From Carboxylicivirga agarovorans (GTDB lineage: Bacteria; Bacteroidota; Bacteroidia; Bacteroidales; Marinilabiliaceae), in the NCBI RefSeq assembly GCF_050589845.1, contig NZ_JBNGPA010000003.1, forward strand, positions 186,001 to 250,000: DNA of 64,000 bases, given 5' to 3'. The position numbers and the translations under genes were made by a program. Within the stretch, counting starts at the first letter, position 1. Each line of letters begins with the position of its first letter. The notes under the pieces are model-generated. The model was given only the letters and a program-made list of their open reading frames with translations, ran no database searches and was not told the DNA's origin. Positions 35,435-44,172 of this stretch are shown one piece after another.

Positions 35435-36844
35435 TTACAATTCTTTTCCTTCCTGAATAGCCTTTTCTGTTTCCTTTGCCAGTTTGAGTATCTGCTTCAC
35501 CACTTTAGGGTTATTATCCGCTACATCACTTGCTTCACCTAAATCGTTGTTCAGGTCGTACAAATACAATTCGTTATCTTCTTCTGGATTGTATTTATTC
35601 TTAAACACCAGTTTCCAGTTTTGGTAACGTACGCTCATCAGACCACCCCTGGCTCTGTAACCATAGATAGCCTTGTGAGGAGAAACGGCACCTTCTTCCT
35701 GTCGCATCAGGTTTTGAATGTCTTTTCCGTCGATTGGACGATCAGTGGGGATCTCAGCTCCTGCCACATTGGCAAAGGTGGTGAACAAATCCATGGCTGT
35801 TACCGGCTCCTCACAGGTAGTACCTGCAGGTATATTGTTTGGCCAGGTCATGATACAGGATACCCGGATACCTCCATCGTAGCGCTCCTGGTATTTTCCC
35901 TCACGTAAGACATGTTTTCTGTCCGGATCGGTAAAACCAAATTTGCCATAGCAGTTCTCCAGTTCTTCATCTTTGTATATCAATGGTCCGTTATCCGAAG
36001 AGAATACAATGATGGTGTTATCCTCTATCTTCAGACGCTTTAGGGTATTCATGATGATGCCCACAGAACGATCCAAATATTCCACCGCATCGCCATAGGC
36101 CGCAGCCTTACTCTGACCTTCGAATCCTTTAGGTACAAACCAGGGTGTATGCGTTTCAATATTGGCATATTGTAAGTAAAAAGGTTTCTTATCTTCCTTC
36201 ACTGAACGATAGATAAACTTACAAGCCTCACGAGTAAACAAGGCTGGTAACTCAGCCAAATCATTGTTGTCACAACGCTTAATTACTTGTGCCTGCTCAA
36301 TTAATGGAATTGCGGGATCACTCACCCCGTTAGGGCGCCAACCGCTGTTACCGATGCGCTCGGGTCCATGATCATTCGGATATGGTATGCCCAAAAACTC
36401 ATCAAAACCATGCACACAAGGCAAATATTGAGGTAAGTGCCCCAGATGCCACTTGCCATACAGACCAGTCTTATAACCTTGCTCCTTCAATAACTCGGTA
36501 ATGGTCACTTCCATCTCATCTTCCAGCCCTGTTTTTGAGTGTGGAAATAATACATACAAGCCTTCACCTTCGTTAACACGTGGCGCATAGCGTCCTGTTA
36601 GCAAAGCAGCCCGCGAAGGTGTGCAAGTGCCATGGGGCGCATAGAAGTTAGTGAATTTCATCCCCTTTTCTGCTAAAGCATCCAGGTGGGGTGTATGAAT
36701 ATCTGGTGAGCCAAAACAGCTTAAATCATCATAACCCACATCATCGGCCAGAATATGGATGATATTTGGTTTGGTATTGTCCTGTGCAAAAAGTTGTGTG
36801 CACAGAAAAAAACTACAGGTAATTACAATTGTTTTTAATTTCAT
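35435..36844 (-). CDS. S1-family Cys-type sulfatase 1
   Basis: 469 residues. Signal peptide 1-20 (FLCTQLFAQ). The sulfatase signature CTPSRAALLTGR has Cys74, which must be converted to formylglycine by a maturase not encoded in this window. Metal ligands are visible in NIIHILADDVGYDD and IIVFSSDNGPL, with YGKWHLGHLPQY as the second signature. Periplasmic exo-sulfatase that removes sulfate from oligosaccharides. It lies between a second sulfatase gene (99-nt gap) and the GH109-type gene (17 nt), which suggests removal of sulfate from GalNAc- or Gal-containing chains before the glycosidase acts. Subfamily cannot be set by eye. Confidence 0.93.
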   Translation of the reverse strand: MKLKTIVITCSFFLCTQLFAQDNTKPNIIHILADDVGYDDLSCFGSPDIHTPHLDALAEKGMKFTNFYAPHGTCTPSRAALLTGRYAPRVNEGEGLYVLFPHSKTGLEDEMEVTITELLKEQGYKTGLYGKWHLGHLPQYLPCVHGFDEFLGIPYPNDHGPERIGNSGWRPNGVSDPAIPLIEQAQVIKRCDNNDLAELPALFTREACKFIYRSVKEDKKPFYLQYANIETHTPWFVPKGFEGQSKAAAYGDAVEYLDRSVGIIMNTLKRLKIEDNTIIVFSSDNGPLIYKDEELENCYGKFGFTDPDRKHVLREGKYQERYDGGIRVSCIMTWPNNIPAGTTCEEPVTAMDLFTTFANVAGAEIPTDRPIDGKDIQNLMRQEEGAVSPHKAIYGYRARGGLMSVRYQNWKLVFKNKYNPEEDNELYLYDLNNDLGEASDVADNNPKVVKQILKLAKETEKAIQEGKEL

Positions 36845-36942
36845 TTGTCTAATTCATTTTAAATGAAGGCAGCGTATTCCTTGTTAGCGTACAAAGAAGA
36901 ACTTAATACCCGCCTCATATTTTGCGTTGAAATATATTTTAA

Positions 36943-38358
36943 CTATTCTTTTTCTGCCACATACGCTGGATTATGCTCATCAGGCACAGGTGCGTTCATT
37001 TCAAATCTCCATTTTACCAACATATCATGAAGTTCCTTCTTAATACCTGGCAATGAATCAGCCAGGTTATGCCATTCCCCGGGATCATTCTCCAGGTTAT
37101 AGAGTTCCAAGGCACCGTCTTCAAAATACTCATGTAACTTCCATTTGCCCATTCTCATAGCTGATCCGGGACGTGTTCTGAACAAGGGATCACGTGCCTG
37201 ATCTTTGACCGGATGAATACCCTGCAAATAAATTGGGAAATGCCAGTATAAAGCTTCCCTTTTCAAGGGCTTGTCTTTTTGCATTAATGCCACCAGCGAT
37301 TGTCCATCCAGGGGCTGCTTAGGCTTCCTTTTCAATCCGCATAATTCCAATATGCTTGGATACACATCCATTGAGGCAACCGGTGTATTGATGGTCTTAC
37401 CAGCTGGAATATGCCCGGGCCAGCTAATAACAAGTGGCACTCTTATACCGCCCTCATAGTAGGAACCTTTACCCGCTCTAAGCGGCTTTTGCGATGATAT
37501 CTTGGCAATACCACCATTATCCGATGAGAATATAACCAGGGTATTTTGGGCCACTCCCACATTTTTAAGTGCATCCATCAGGCGACCGATATTCTGATCA
37601 GCACTTTCCACCATGGCGGCGTATACCGGATTATTCTGACCTTCTTCTCCCCCTTTCTTGCGGTACTTATTAATTAACTCCTCTTTTCCCTGCAGTGGTG
37701 TATGTACAGTGAAATAAGGCAGGTATAGAAAAAATGGAGTATCCTTTCGCTCTGCTTGTTGGCTAATATATTTTATGGCTTCATTAGTCAGCCGATCCGT
37801 CAGGTATTCGCCATCCGGACCATCAACGAGATCCTTATTTTTATACGGACTGAAATATGATTTAGGATGCCCGGCGTGTGATCCGGCCACATTGACATCA
37901 AAACCCTGGGTACACGGATCATCCCCAAGATGCCATTTGCCCATTTGAGCCGTCACATATCCAGCCTCTTTTAAAGCCTCAGCCAGTGTTACAATACTAT
38001 CTGCAAGCGTCACTGTATTAGGAGTCGGTATCAGCTTACGCGTATGGGCTTTTCCTCTTTCTGAAGAACCAACCGTGTAGATGCCGTGCCTGGGTGTATT
38101 TTGTCCCGACATAATACAGGCTCTGCTGGGAGCACAATTAGCGGCTGGTGCATAAGCTTGATCGAAGTTGACCCCTATAGCTGCCAATTGATCTATATGA
38201 GGCGTTTCATAATAATCACTCCCCATATATCCGGTATCTTTCCATCCCAAATCATCAATAAGGATGAAAACTATGTTCGGACATTTTTTCTTGTATGGTT
38301 TTGCCAGTGCAGTATTTGATAGACTTATACCTATAATAAAAATGAGTAATCGGATCAT
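36943..38358 (-). CDS. S1-family Cys-type sulfatase 2
   Basis: 471 residues. Signal peptide ending ISLSNTALA. Signature CAPSRACIMSGQ with Cys75 for formylglycine conversion; metal-binding FILIDDLGWKDTG and LVIFSSDNGGIAK; QMGKWHLGDDP. It differs clearly from the neighbouring sulfatase in sequence around the active site (ASERGKAH loop, QGFDVNVAGSHAGHPKSYFS), so the two probably take different sulfate positions. The GSHAGHPKSYFSPY type is seen in sulfatases of Bacteroidota acting on galactose or glucosamine sulfates; that is only suggestive. Separated from the M60-like gene by 33 nt. Confidence 0.93.
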   Translation of the reverse strand: MIRLLIFIIGISLSNTALAKPYKKKCPNIVFILIDDLGWKDTGYMGSDYYETPHIDQLAAIGVNFDQAYAPAANCAPSRACIMSGQNTPRHGIYTVGSSERGKAHTRKLIPTPNTVTLADSIVTLAEALKEAGYVTAQMGKWHLGDDPCTQGFDVNVAGSHAGHPKSYFSPYKNKDLVDGPDGEYLTDRLTNEAIKYISQQAERKDTPFFLYLPYFTVHTPLQGKEELINKYRKKGGEEGQNNPVYAAMVESADQNIGRLMDALKNVGVAQNTLVIFSSDNGGIAKISSQKPLRAGKGSYYEGGIRVPLVISWPGHIPAGKTINTPVASMDVYPSILELCGLKRKPKQPLDGQSLVALMQKDKPLKREALYWHFPIYLQGIHPVKDQARDPLFRTRPGSAMRMGKWKLHEYFEDGALELYNLENDPGEWHNLADSLPGIKKELHDMLVKWRFEMNAPVPDEHNPAYVAEKE

Positions 38359-38391
38359 ATCATATATTCATTTAATGTTAGAAGCAACAAA

Positions 38392-40581
38392 TCAAAATGT
38401 TATTTCAAGCCTTTCATTGTTGGCAGCCACTGCAAAAACAGAATATGCTTCACCTTCTGTTACCGAAAAAGAAAAGCGATCTTCTATTGAAATTTTTCGC
38501 TTTACACCATCAACCATCACTTCGTAGGCCACCGCATTCTGAAAGTTAGCAAGTGTTACAGTTACAGTGCTTCCTGACTGAGACTTACTGGCATTTCCTT
38601 CTACTATAGCTGATGAGTTTTTATAGGTTTCCACAATACTATCTCTGATATAATGAACTGCTTGTTGAGGCTTTGGCAGGTTTAAGGCTGCAATCCTGGT
38701 TTCCATTTCTGTCGAAAGCTCATAGCCCCACAAATTAAAAAAGTCAGTGAGATCATAACCACTTGTTTGACTTGCCAAAAAAGCGAATTCATGATGTTCC
38801 TTGCCTCTTTCCGGATCCGGAGAGTTACGGATAAGTTCATGTAAGTCTTTATAAAAATCAGTATTTCCTAATACCCCTGCAAAATAGAGTTCCAACTGCC
38901 AGAAGTGGACTAACTGTTCCCAGAAATACTTTTTATCAACCGTACCCGTTGCATCCATGTGCTTCATTCCTTGCACCATAAATGTATTAAAAGCCGGTTC
39001 ATAACTATTCTTAGTTTCTAACCTTGATTCATTCCCGAAAGTGGTTTGAACATGTAAGGAGTACACGTTATTAGAAACCTCACCTAAAACAGACTCATTA
39101 TTCAAATTTTTCCATCTAAACCCAGGCCGTGTTTGATTCACATGGCCCACCTCATGTGCCGGCCCCCAGATTGAGGTAGTTCTCAAGGCATTGACATCAC
39201 ATAAGTTAGCTACAGTACTTGGATTATATTCTGTACGATAGGCTGTTGCATGCATATAAGCTGCCGATTCCGAACTTCTAAATAGCATTCTGGACTGATT
39301 AGTACGATCATACTTATAGAGTCCCATGAAACGTTCTTCCAGCCAAACAATTGAATCGTAAACCTCAAGTAAACGAGCAGGATCAGGCGTGTGTTCTTTT
39401 AATAGGTCAGTATCATAGATCAGATGCGAAAATTCACCCTTTAGATCCAAACGATTTGAAACAGCAGAATTGAGCATATGCGGCCAGTCCTCATTTGTAT
39501 TAGTAGCCATATCAAAATAGCCATTGATCTTTCCTGAAGCAAAATTGACCCTCACCTCTTCGTTCTCTTCATGGTGATACAAAAGGTAGATGAGACCTTT
39601 AGTGCTTGTCTTTATTTTATTAGCCCCTGGTGATAACAAAACGTTTTGCCCGTTAAAAGCAGCACTCCCCGTTTGGTCATGATCAATAATTCTTAAATAT
39701 AATTCTTTTTGATGCTCATCAACAAAAACCAATAAATAATCGCCTGCTTCTACATACATACCCGTGATATTATCCAGCAGGCTATAAGTCGAAGTCTTGT
39801 TTAATTGACTCTGTATGGATGGATGCGGATAAGTAGCGTAGTTGCCAATTCGTCGCTGATCATAAGACTGATCAAATAGGGCAAGACCAATATTTCTAAA
39901 AACAGTATTCTCTATGTCCTCAATTTCTTCGCGTGTAACTCCGGGCTTTAGGTCAGAACAGCTCTTATTACTAAAAACAGATGGTATCTCAACGCCGAGG
40001 CCTTCGTTGTAGAATTCTATTTCCTGAATGACCACCATATCAGCTACCCCGGCCGTAACATGGATGACCAATTTCTTAATCTTTCCCTGATACTCACCTG
40101 GTATTACAATCTTCTTAGGATTTGCATCATCTTGAAAATCCATCGTATAAATAGAGATCAGTTCATCAGGATTGTTTTGAGTACTTAGTTTAATTTCTCC
40201 TTTTAGTATCCGTCCATTCGAACCAACCTGACGTGGCCAATAGTAGAGGTACTCAAAAGAAGGAGCTTCATCCGGTAATGTAACGGTTAAAATAACAGGC
40301 ATCTCAGTGGGTGGATTATCTGATGCCCAGGGACTGTGATATTTGGTCGACAAATCGCCGTCAAAAGCATTACTTAAAGGCTGTGATGGGCGCTCTATGT
40401 GGTTCATATCAAATATTAAACCGTTTAATACAACTTTTTCCGGTTCACCAATTGACAAGTCATTATGATTACCTACCTGGTACTCGTATCTGGGTACTGT
40501 GGGTTCCTCTTTAGTTGTATCACTGCAGGCAAAGCCAAATGCTCCTGCAATAATTAACATTATAAAATATTTTTTTCTCAT
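38392..40581 (-). CDS. M60-like (enhancin/mucinase type) metallopeptidase lipoprotein
   Basis: 729 residues. Lipoprotein signal with Cys19 (GAFGFACSD). Residues about 60-195 form a discoidin (F5/8C)-like carbohydrate-binding domain (PLSNAFDGDLSTKYHSPWAS, later VADMVVIQEIEFYNEG). The peptidase M60 domain follows, with zinc motif HEVGH (near residue 475) and the downstream Glu in NNESVLGE, fitting HEXXH-X(8,28)-E; GYDLTDFFNLWGYELS is a further family feature. A C-terminal beta domain follows. M60-like enzymes cut O-glycosylated proteins such as mucins, recognising the glycan next to the scissile bond. Its place between sulfatases and upstream of the GH109-type gene supports sulfated O-glycoprotein as target. 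Confidence 0.87.
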   Translation of the reverse strand: MRKKYFIMLIIAGAFGFACSDTTKEEPTVPRYEYQVGNHNDLSIGEPEKVVLNGLIFDMNHIERPSQPLSNAFDGDLSTKYHSPWASDNPPTEMPVILTVTLPDEAPSFEYLYYWPRQVGSNGRILKGEIKLSTQNNPDELISIYTMDFQDDANPKKIVIPGEYQGKIKKLVIHVTAGVADMVVIQEIEFYNEGLGVEIPSVFSNKSCSDLKPGVTREEIEDIENTVFRNIGLALFDQSYDQRRIGNYATYPHPSIQSQLNKTSTYSLLDNITGMYVEAGDYLLVFVDEHQKELYLRIIDHDQTGSAAFNGQNVLLSPGANKIKTSTKGLIYLLYHHEENEEVRVNFASGKINGYFDMATNTNEDWPHMLNSAVSNRLDLKGEFSHLIYDTDLLKEHTPDPARLLEVYDSIVWLEERFMGLYKYDRTNQSRMLFRSSESAAYMHATAYRTEYNPSTVANLCDVNALRTTSIWGPAHEVGHVNQTRPGFRWKNLNNESVLGEVSNNVYSLHVQTTFGNESRLETKNSYEPAFNTFMVQGMKHMDATGTVDKKYFWEQLVHFWQLELYFAGVLGNTDFYKDLHELIRNSPDPERGKEHHEFAFLASQTSGYDLTDFFNLWGYELSTEMETRIAALNLPKPQQAVHYIRDSIVETYKNSSAIVEGNASKSQSGSTVTVTLANFQNAVAYEVMVDGVKRKISIEDRFSFSVTEGEAYSVFAVAANNERLEITF

Positions 40582-40735
40582 AATCTTCCATTTTACTGAT
40601 TATCCATCATTTATAGTCTTCCTGAAACAATGGACATAATATAAGTACCTTGTGTGGAGTAAAGGCTCCAATGTTTCGGTATTCGAATCCATTGAAGCCC
40701 ATACCACTATGAAAAATCAAAATCTATGAAAACCT

Positions 40736-42301
40736 TTAATTTTCTGTCTTGTCACCCAATTGTTTAAACTTCCATCGATCATTCCATGATTCGGTATGTT
40801 CATTCTTAATGATCTGATTTACTTTCTGAATAATCTCAGGATGCTGAGCAGCAATATTATTTTGCTCTTGTGGGTCTGTATCCAGATCAAATAATTCAAA
40901 TGTTGTGTTATTTTCTTTCCGTACATTTTTACAAATGGCTTTGAAATTGCCTATTCTTACGGCCAACTGACCGCCATACTCTGGGTATTCCCAATACAAA
41001 TACTCATGTTTTTCCTGTGGCTTGCCATATAATTCAGGTAAAAAGCTGATGCCATCCACATCCTCAGGGACAGCTGTACCACTAATGTCACATAGCGTAG
41101 GTAACACATCCCAGAAAGCCGAAATATGGTTAGATACCGTTCCTGCTTGTATGTGACCCGGCCAGCTAGCAATCATTGGCACACGAATACCTCCTTCGTG
41201 CAAGAAGCCTTTGCCCCAACCATACTCACTTTTAAATAGACCAGCGCTGTTGAACCATGGTGAATCCGTTCCGCCATTATAGGTAGGTCCGTTATCGGAG
41301 GTAAACATGATGATGGTATTTTCATACACACCCAAATCTTTTAATTGCTGAATTAACTGCCCTACCTGATCGTCCATATAGGATACCATGGCTGCATAAC
41401 CAGCACGAGGATTCTTATGAGGGAAGTAACCTTTTTTTCCATCATAAGGCGCTTCATCACCAAACTTCTCGATGTAATAATCCACCCATTTTTTGGGTGC
41501 CTGAATAGGCGCATGCGGGATTGGGTTGGCCCAATACACGAAGAATGGATTCGCACTGTTTTCAGCAATAAAATTGCTCATGCGCTCGAACATGATGTCA
41601 CCTGAGTAATCAGCTAAGTTATAAGGCTTATAACTTTCTTCAGCATATGGGTCGGCTCCTTCAGCCAACTTTGTACCGGGGGCTACTGTATCATTATTTA
41701 AATACACCCTGTACTCATTCTCATACAAGTGCACCGGATAATAGGTATGTGCCTGACGCTGGCAATTGTAACCAAAGAAATAATCAAACCCTTGCTTAGT
41801 AGCAATACCTTCTGTATGCGGAGCGCCAAGTCCCCATTTACCAATGACAGCTGTTTTGTAGCCTGAGCCCTGCAATAAGCGACCAATGGTTTTTGTTTCA
41901 ACAGGTAAAGGACGCTGCCCTTCCAGCGTTGAATCGGCAATCTGCGCTCGATAATTCCACACATCGCCACGCTCTCTCCATTCATCATTACCTCTCACAT
42001 AAGAGTGTCCCATATGTTTGCCTGTCATTAATACAGATCGTGACGGTGCACAAACAGGTGCACCACAGTAATGGTTGGTAAACAACATTCCATCGCTGGC
42101 TAATTGATCGATGTTTGGTGTTTCGATCAGCTCCTGACCATAACAGCCTAACTCCCCATAGCCAAGGTCATCGGCAAGGATGTATATAATATTCGGTTTT
42201 TCAGTTTTATTCGTTTCGCTTGTATTACAAGCGAATAAACCAAGCATAACAACCGTTAAACAAGCAAATCCTATCCAATATTTTTTCATTTTCATTCTCA
42301 T
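40736..42301 (-). CDS. S1-family Cys-type sulfatase 3 (lipoprotein)
   Basis: 521 residues. Signal sequence with Cys25 (MLGLFACNTS), so probably lipid-anchored, unlike the other two sulfatases. Signature CAPSRSVLMTGKHMGH with Cys84; metal ligands in IIYILADDLGYGELG and IIMFTSDNGPTYNGG; IGKWGLGAPHTEG replaces the usual GKWHLG. The GKHMGHSYVRGN and GYNCQRQAHTYYPVHLYEN regions are typical of arylsulfatases of the long S1 subtype of Bacteroidota. A lipid anchor could put it on the cell surface, where it would unmask the polymer before uptake; surface location is inference. Start set at the first ATG of MRMKMKK; the third Met is also possible. Confidence 0.92.
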   Translation of the reverse strand: MRMKMKKYWIGFACLTVVMLGLFACNTSETNKTEKPNIIYILADDLGYGELGCYGQELIETPNIDQLASDGMLFTNHYCGAPVCAPSRSVLMTGKHMGHSYVRGNDEWRERGDVWNYRAQIADSTLEGQRPLPVETKTIGRLLQGSGYKTAVIGKWGLGAPHTEGIATKQGFDYFFGYNCQRQAHTYYPVHLYENEYRVYLNNDTVAPGTKLAEGADPYAEESYKPYNLADYSGDIMFERMSNFIAENSANPFFVYWANPIPHAPIQAPKKWVDYYIEKFGDEAPYDGKKGYFPHKNPRAGYAAMVSYMDDQVGQLIQQLKDLGVYENTIIMFTSDNGPTYNGGTDSPWFNSAGLFKSEYGWGKGFLHEGGIRVPMIASWPGHIQAGTVSNHISAFWDVLPTLCDISGTAVPEDVDGISFLPELYGKPQEKHEYLYWEYPEYGGQLAVRIGNFKAICKNVRKENNTTFELFDLDTDPQEQNNIAAQHPEIIQKVNQIIKNEHTESWNDRWKFKQLGDKTEN

Positions 42302-42367
42302 TATTTAGTTACTTTATTCGTTATCATTCAATGTAGAGATTTTTATATGCCAATAGAACCAACACCT

Positions 42368-44065
42368 TTACTGACTGGTTTTAAAGGATTGTGTATCAAA
42401 CGACCATGTTATTCCCTGATCATTGGAAATTTTTATGCGATAGAAATAGTCTGTATTGGCAGACAGACCGTCTAAAGCAATGGTTTGCTTTCCTGCCGAC
42501 ACATTAATCGCCTTACTGTATTCCCATTTTTCCTCTTTAGTTAATCCTTCTTTTGTGCCCCAAAACAAAGTAGCACTGGCATTGGTGCCAAGATCTATAA
42601 CATTCAATTGTAAATCAGCTGAATTAGCACTAATATTCTGAGTTCCACCATCCTCAAATGTACTTGGCATTTTATACAAGTCATCAATATGGGCACCCTT
42701 TAAATATTCAGGTACTGGATCAGGATTGATCAGAGTAACCGTTTTGGCAGGTGTTCCAACTTCACCCCAACCGCCCATTTGCATGGAAAACTTGTTGCCA
42801 ACTGTACGCCAATTACGAGCGCTTAGCTGGTTTATTGCCGAACTACCTACCAACTTATTTACCGGATGCCAGTTTCCATCCGTATCCATTTGCCAGCCTC
42901 TGTACTGAGATTCTCTTACTTCATGACCGCTACGTTCGCGAGAAGCAGGACCTGCCACTTCAACAAAGGCTCCGGTTTCCAGATATTTAATCTCACCCGT
43001 TTTATTATATTTCTTACCACATCCATATAGTTTCCATTTCTGGTCAACAGGATCCAGATAGTAGCTCCAATAGGTATTATATTTTTCTCCCGGTTGCATC
43101 CTGACTGCAATAACCTGCTTATTGGTATCAATGCCTATATATGGATGGGGCCCGCGAGGCTTAACACCTGTACCCTCATGCCCATAAGCTCCAAAAGTCA
43201 GTCCGGGTCCTACGGCTATTAAATGACTTTCCTGGTAAAAAGGAGGAATGGGATCGTTCTGCCCATATGACCATAACGAGAAATTATAGCCACCAAAGGT
43301 CTTTGATTTTAGTGACCAGGGTGAACCGGTATAACCAAATGGTGTTGTAATGGGCTGATAAACATTAGCAGTAGTGTTGATAACTGTTAATTCGTGTACA
43401 CTTATTTCTACTGGATTTGAACTTGCTGTGTGCCATTTCCCATGCACGGCGAACGGCCGATACCGCCGCATTTCAATAGAGGCATTCTTTGCAGCGGTGC
43501 CTGTAAGGTGAACATTTTTAAGCTGTCCAATATTGGCTCCTTTGCTCTTTGCAGACTTAATCTGCAGCTTTATCATATAAAATCCGGGTTTTACATTAGT
43601 AAACTCCACACCATCCTGTATCGCATATTGACTCTCACCACCAGTCGCAGCTATTGAAAAATCTTGTCTTTCATTATTTAAATAGGCATATAGTTCAGAC
43701 CCTTCCTGCCCATTAGCGACTCCTATTTCTGGTTGAATTTTTAAACTTCCTTCATTTTGAATGGTCACCCCAAATAAAATGGTATCGTTCTCCTGGTTCC
43801 AGTTATAAATGTAATCGTAGTATTCAAACTTATTATATTCCTCCCCAGAGGTTTTGTCAACCAAATGAGCTGTTAGAGTTCCCACCGGTGAAAAAAAGCT
43901 TTCGTTGGCAGTAAAGGTTAAGGTATCTGTCTCAACAGGCTTATCTGTCTTATTAACATTTAAATCGCCTCCTCTTTTACATTGGCAAAAGGTCAATACT
44001 ACTATTGCACTTACTCCAAAAAGGAAGTTTGAAAATTGCTTGTATAATCTAATATTCATTCTCAT
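42368..44065 (-). CDS. DUF3472-type lipoprotein with C-terminal FN3 domain
   Basis: 565 residues. Lipoprotein signal with Cys27 (VVLTFCQCKR). An N-terminal beta domain (about 45-205, DUF5077-like) contains VKPGFYMIKLQIKSAKSKGA. A DUF3472-like domain (about 210-440) contains PFGYTGSPWSLKSKTFGGYN, SLWSYGQNDP, GPGLTFGAYGHEGTGVKPRG and KYNTYWSYYLDP. A C-terminal FN3-like module (about 475-565) reads NTDYFYRIKISNDQGI. DUF3472 proteins are common in PULs, but their role is unknown to me; carbohydrate binding at the cell surface is the likely role. It precedes the third sulfatase by 66 nt in the same operon. Confidence 0.75.
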   Translation of the reverse strand: MRMNIRLYKQFSNFLFGVSAIVVLTFCQCKRGGDLNVNKTDKPVETDTLTFTANESFFSPVGTLTAHLVDKTSGEEYNKFEYYDYIYNWNQENDTILFGVTIQNEGSLKIQPEIGVANGQEGSELYAYLNNERQDFSIAATGGESQYAIQDGVEFTNVKPGFYMIKLQIKSAKSKGANIGQLKNVHLTGTAAKNASIEMRRYRPFAVHGKWHTASSNPVEISVHELTVINTTANVYQPITTPFGYTGSPWSLKSKTFGGYNFSLWSYGQNDPIPPFYQESHLIAVGPGLTFGAYGHEGTGVKPRGPHPYIGIDTNKQVIAVRMQPGEKYNTYWSYYLDPVDQKWKLYGCGKKYNKTGEIKYLETGAFVEVAGPASRERSGHEVRESQYRGWQMDTDGNWHPVNKLVGSSAINQLSARNWRTVGNKFSMQMGGWGEVGTPAKTVTLINPDPVPEYLKGAHIDDLYKMPSTFEDGGTQNISANSADLQLNVIDLGTNASATLFWGTKEGLTKEEKWEYSKAINVSAGKQTIALDGLSANTDYFYRIKISNDQGITWSFDTQSFKTSQ

Positions 44066-44172
44066 AGTTTTTTAACATCTCACTTTAATAACTTAAGTTA
44101 TTCATTTTAGAAACGAACAGCCATACCTATTACTCCCAGGTATTTAGTCGGGCTTGCCTATGTGCTGATGTA

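Noticed and set aside
41362..41988. Alternative-frame ORFs inside sulfatase 3
   Set aside because: Same-strand shadows without domain features; the sulfatase frame is intact with all motifs.
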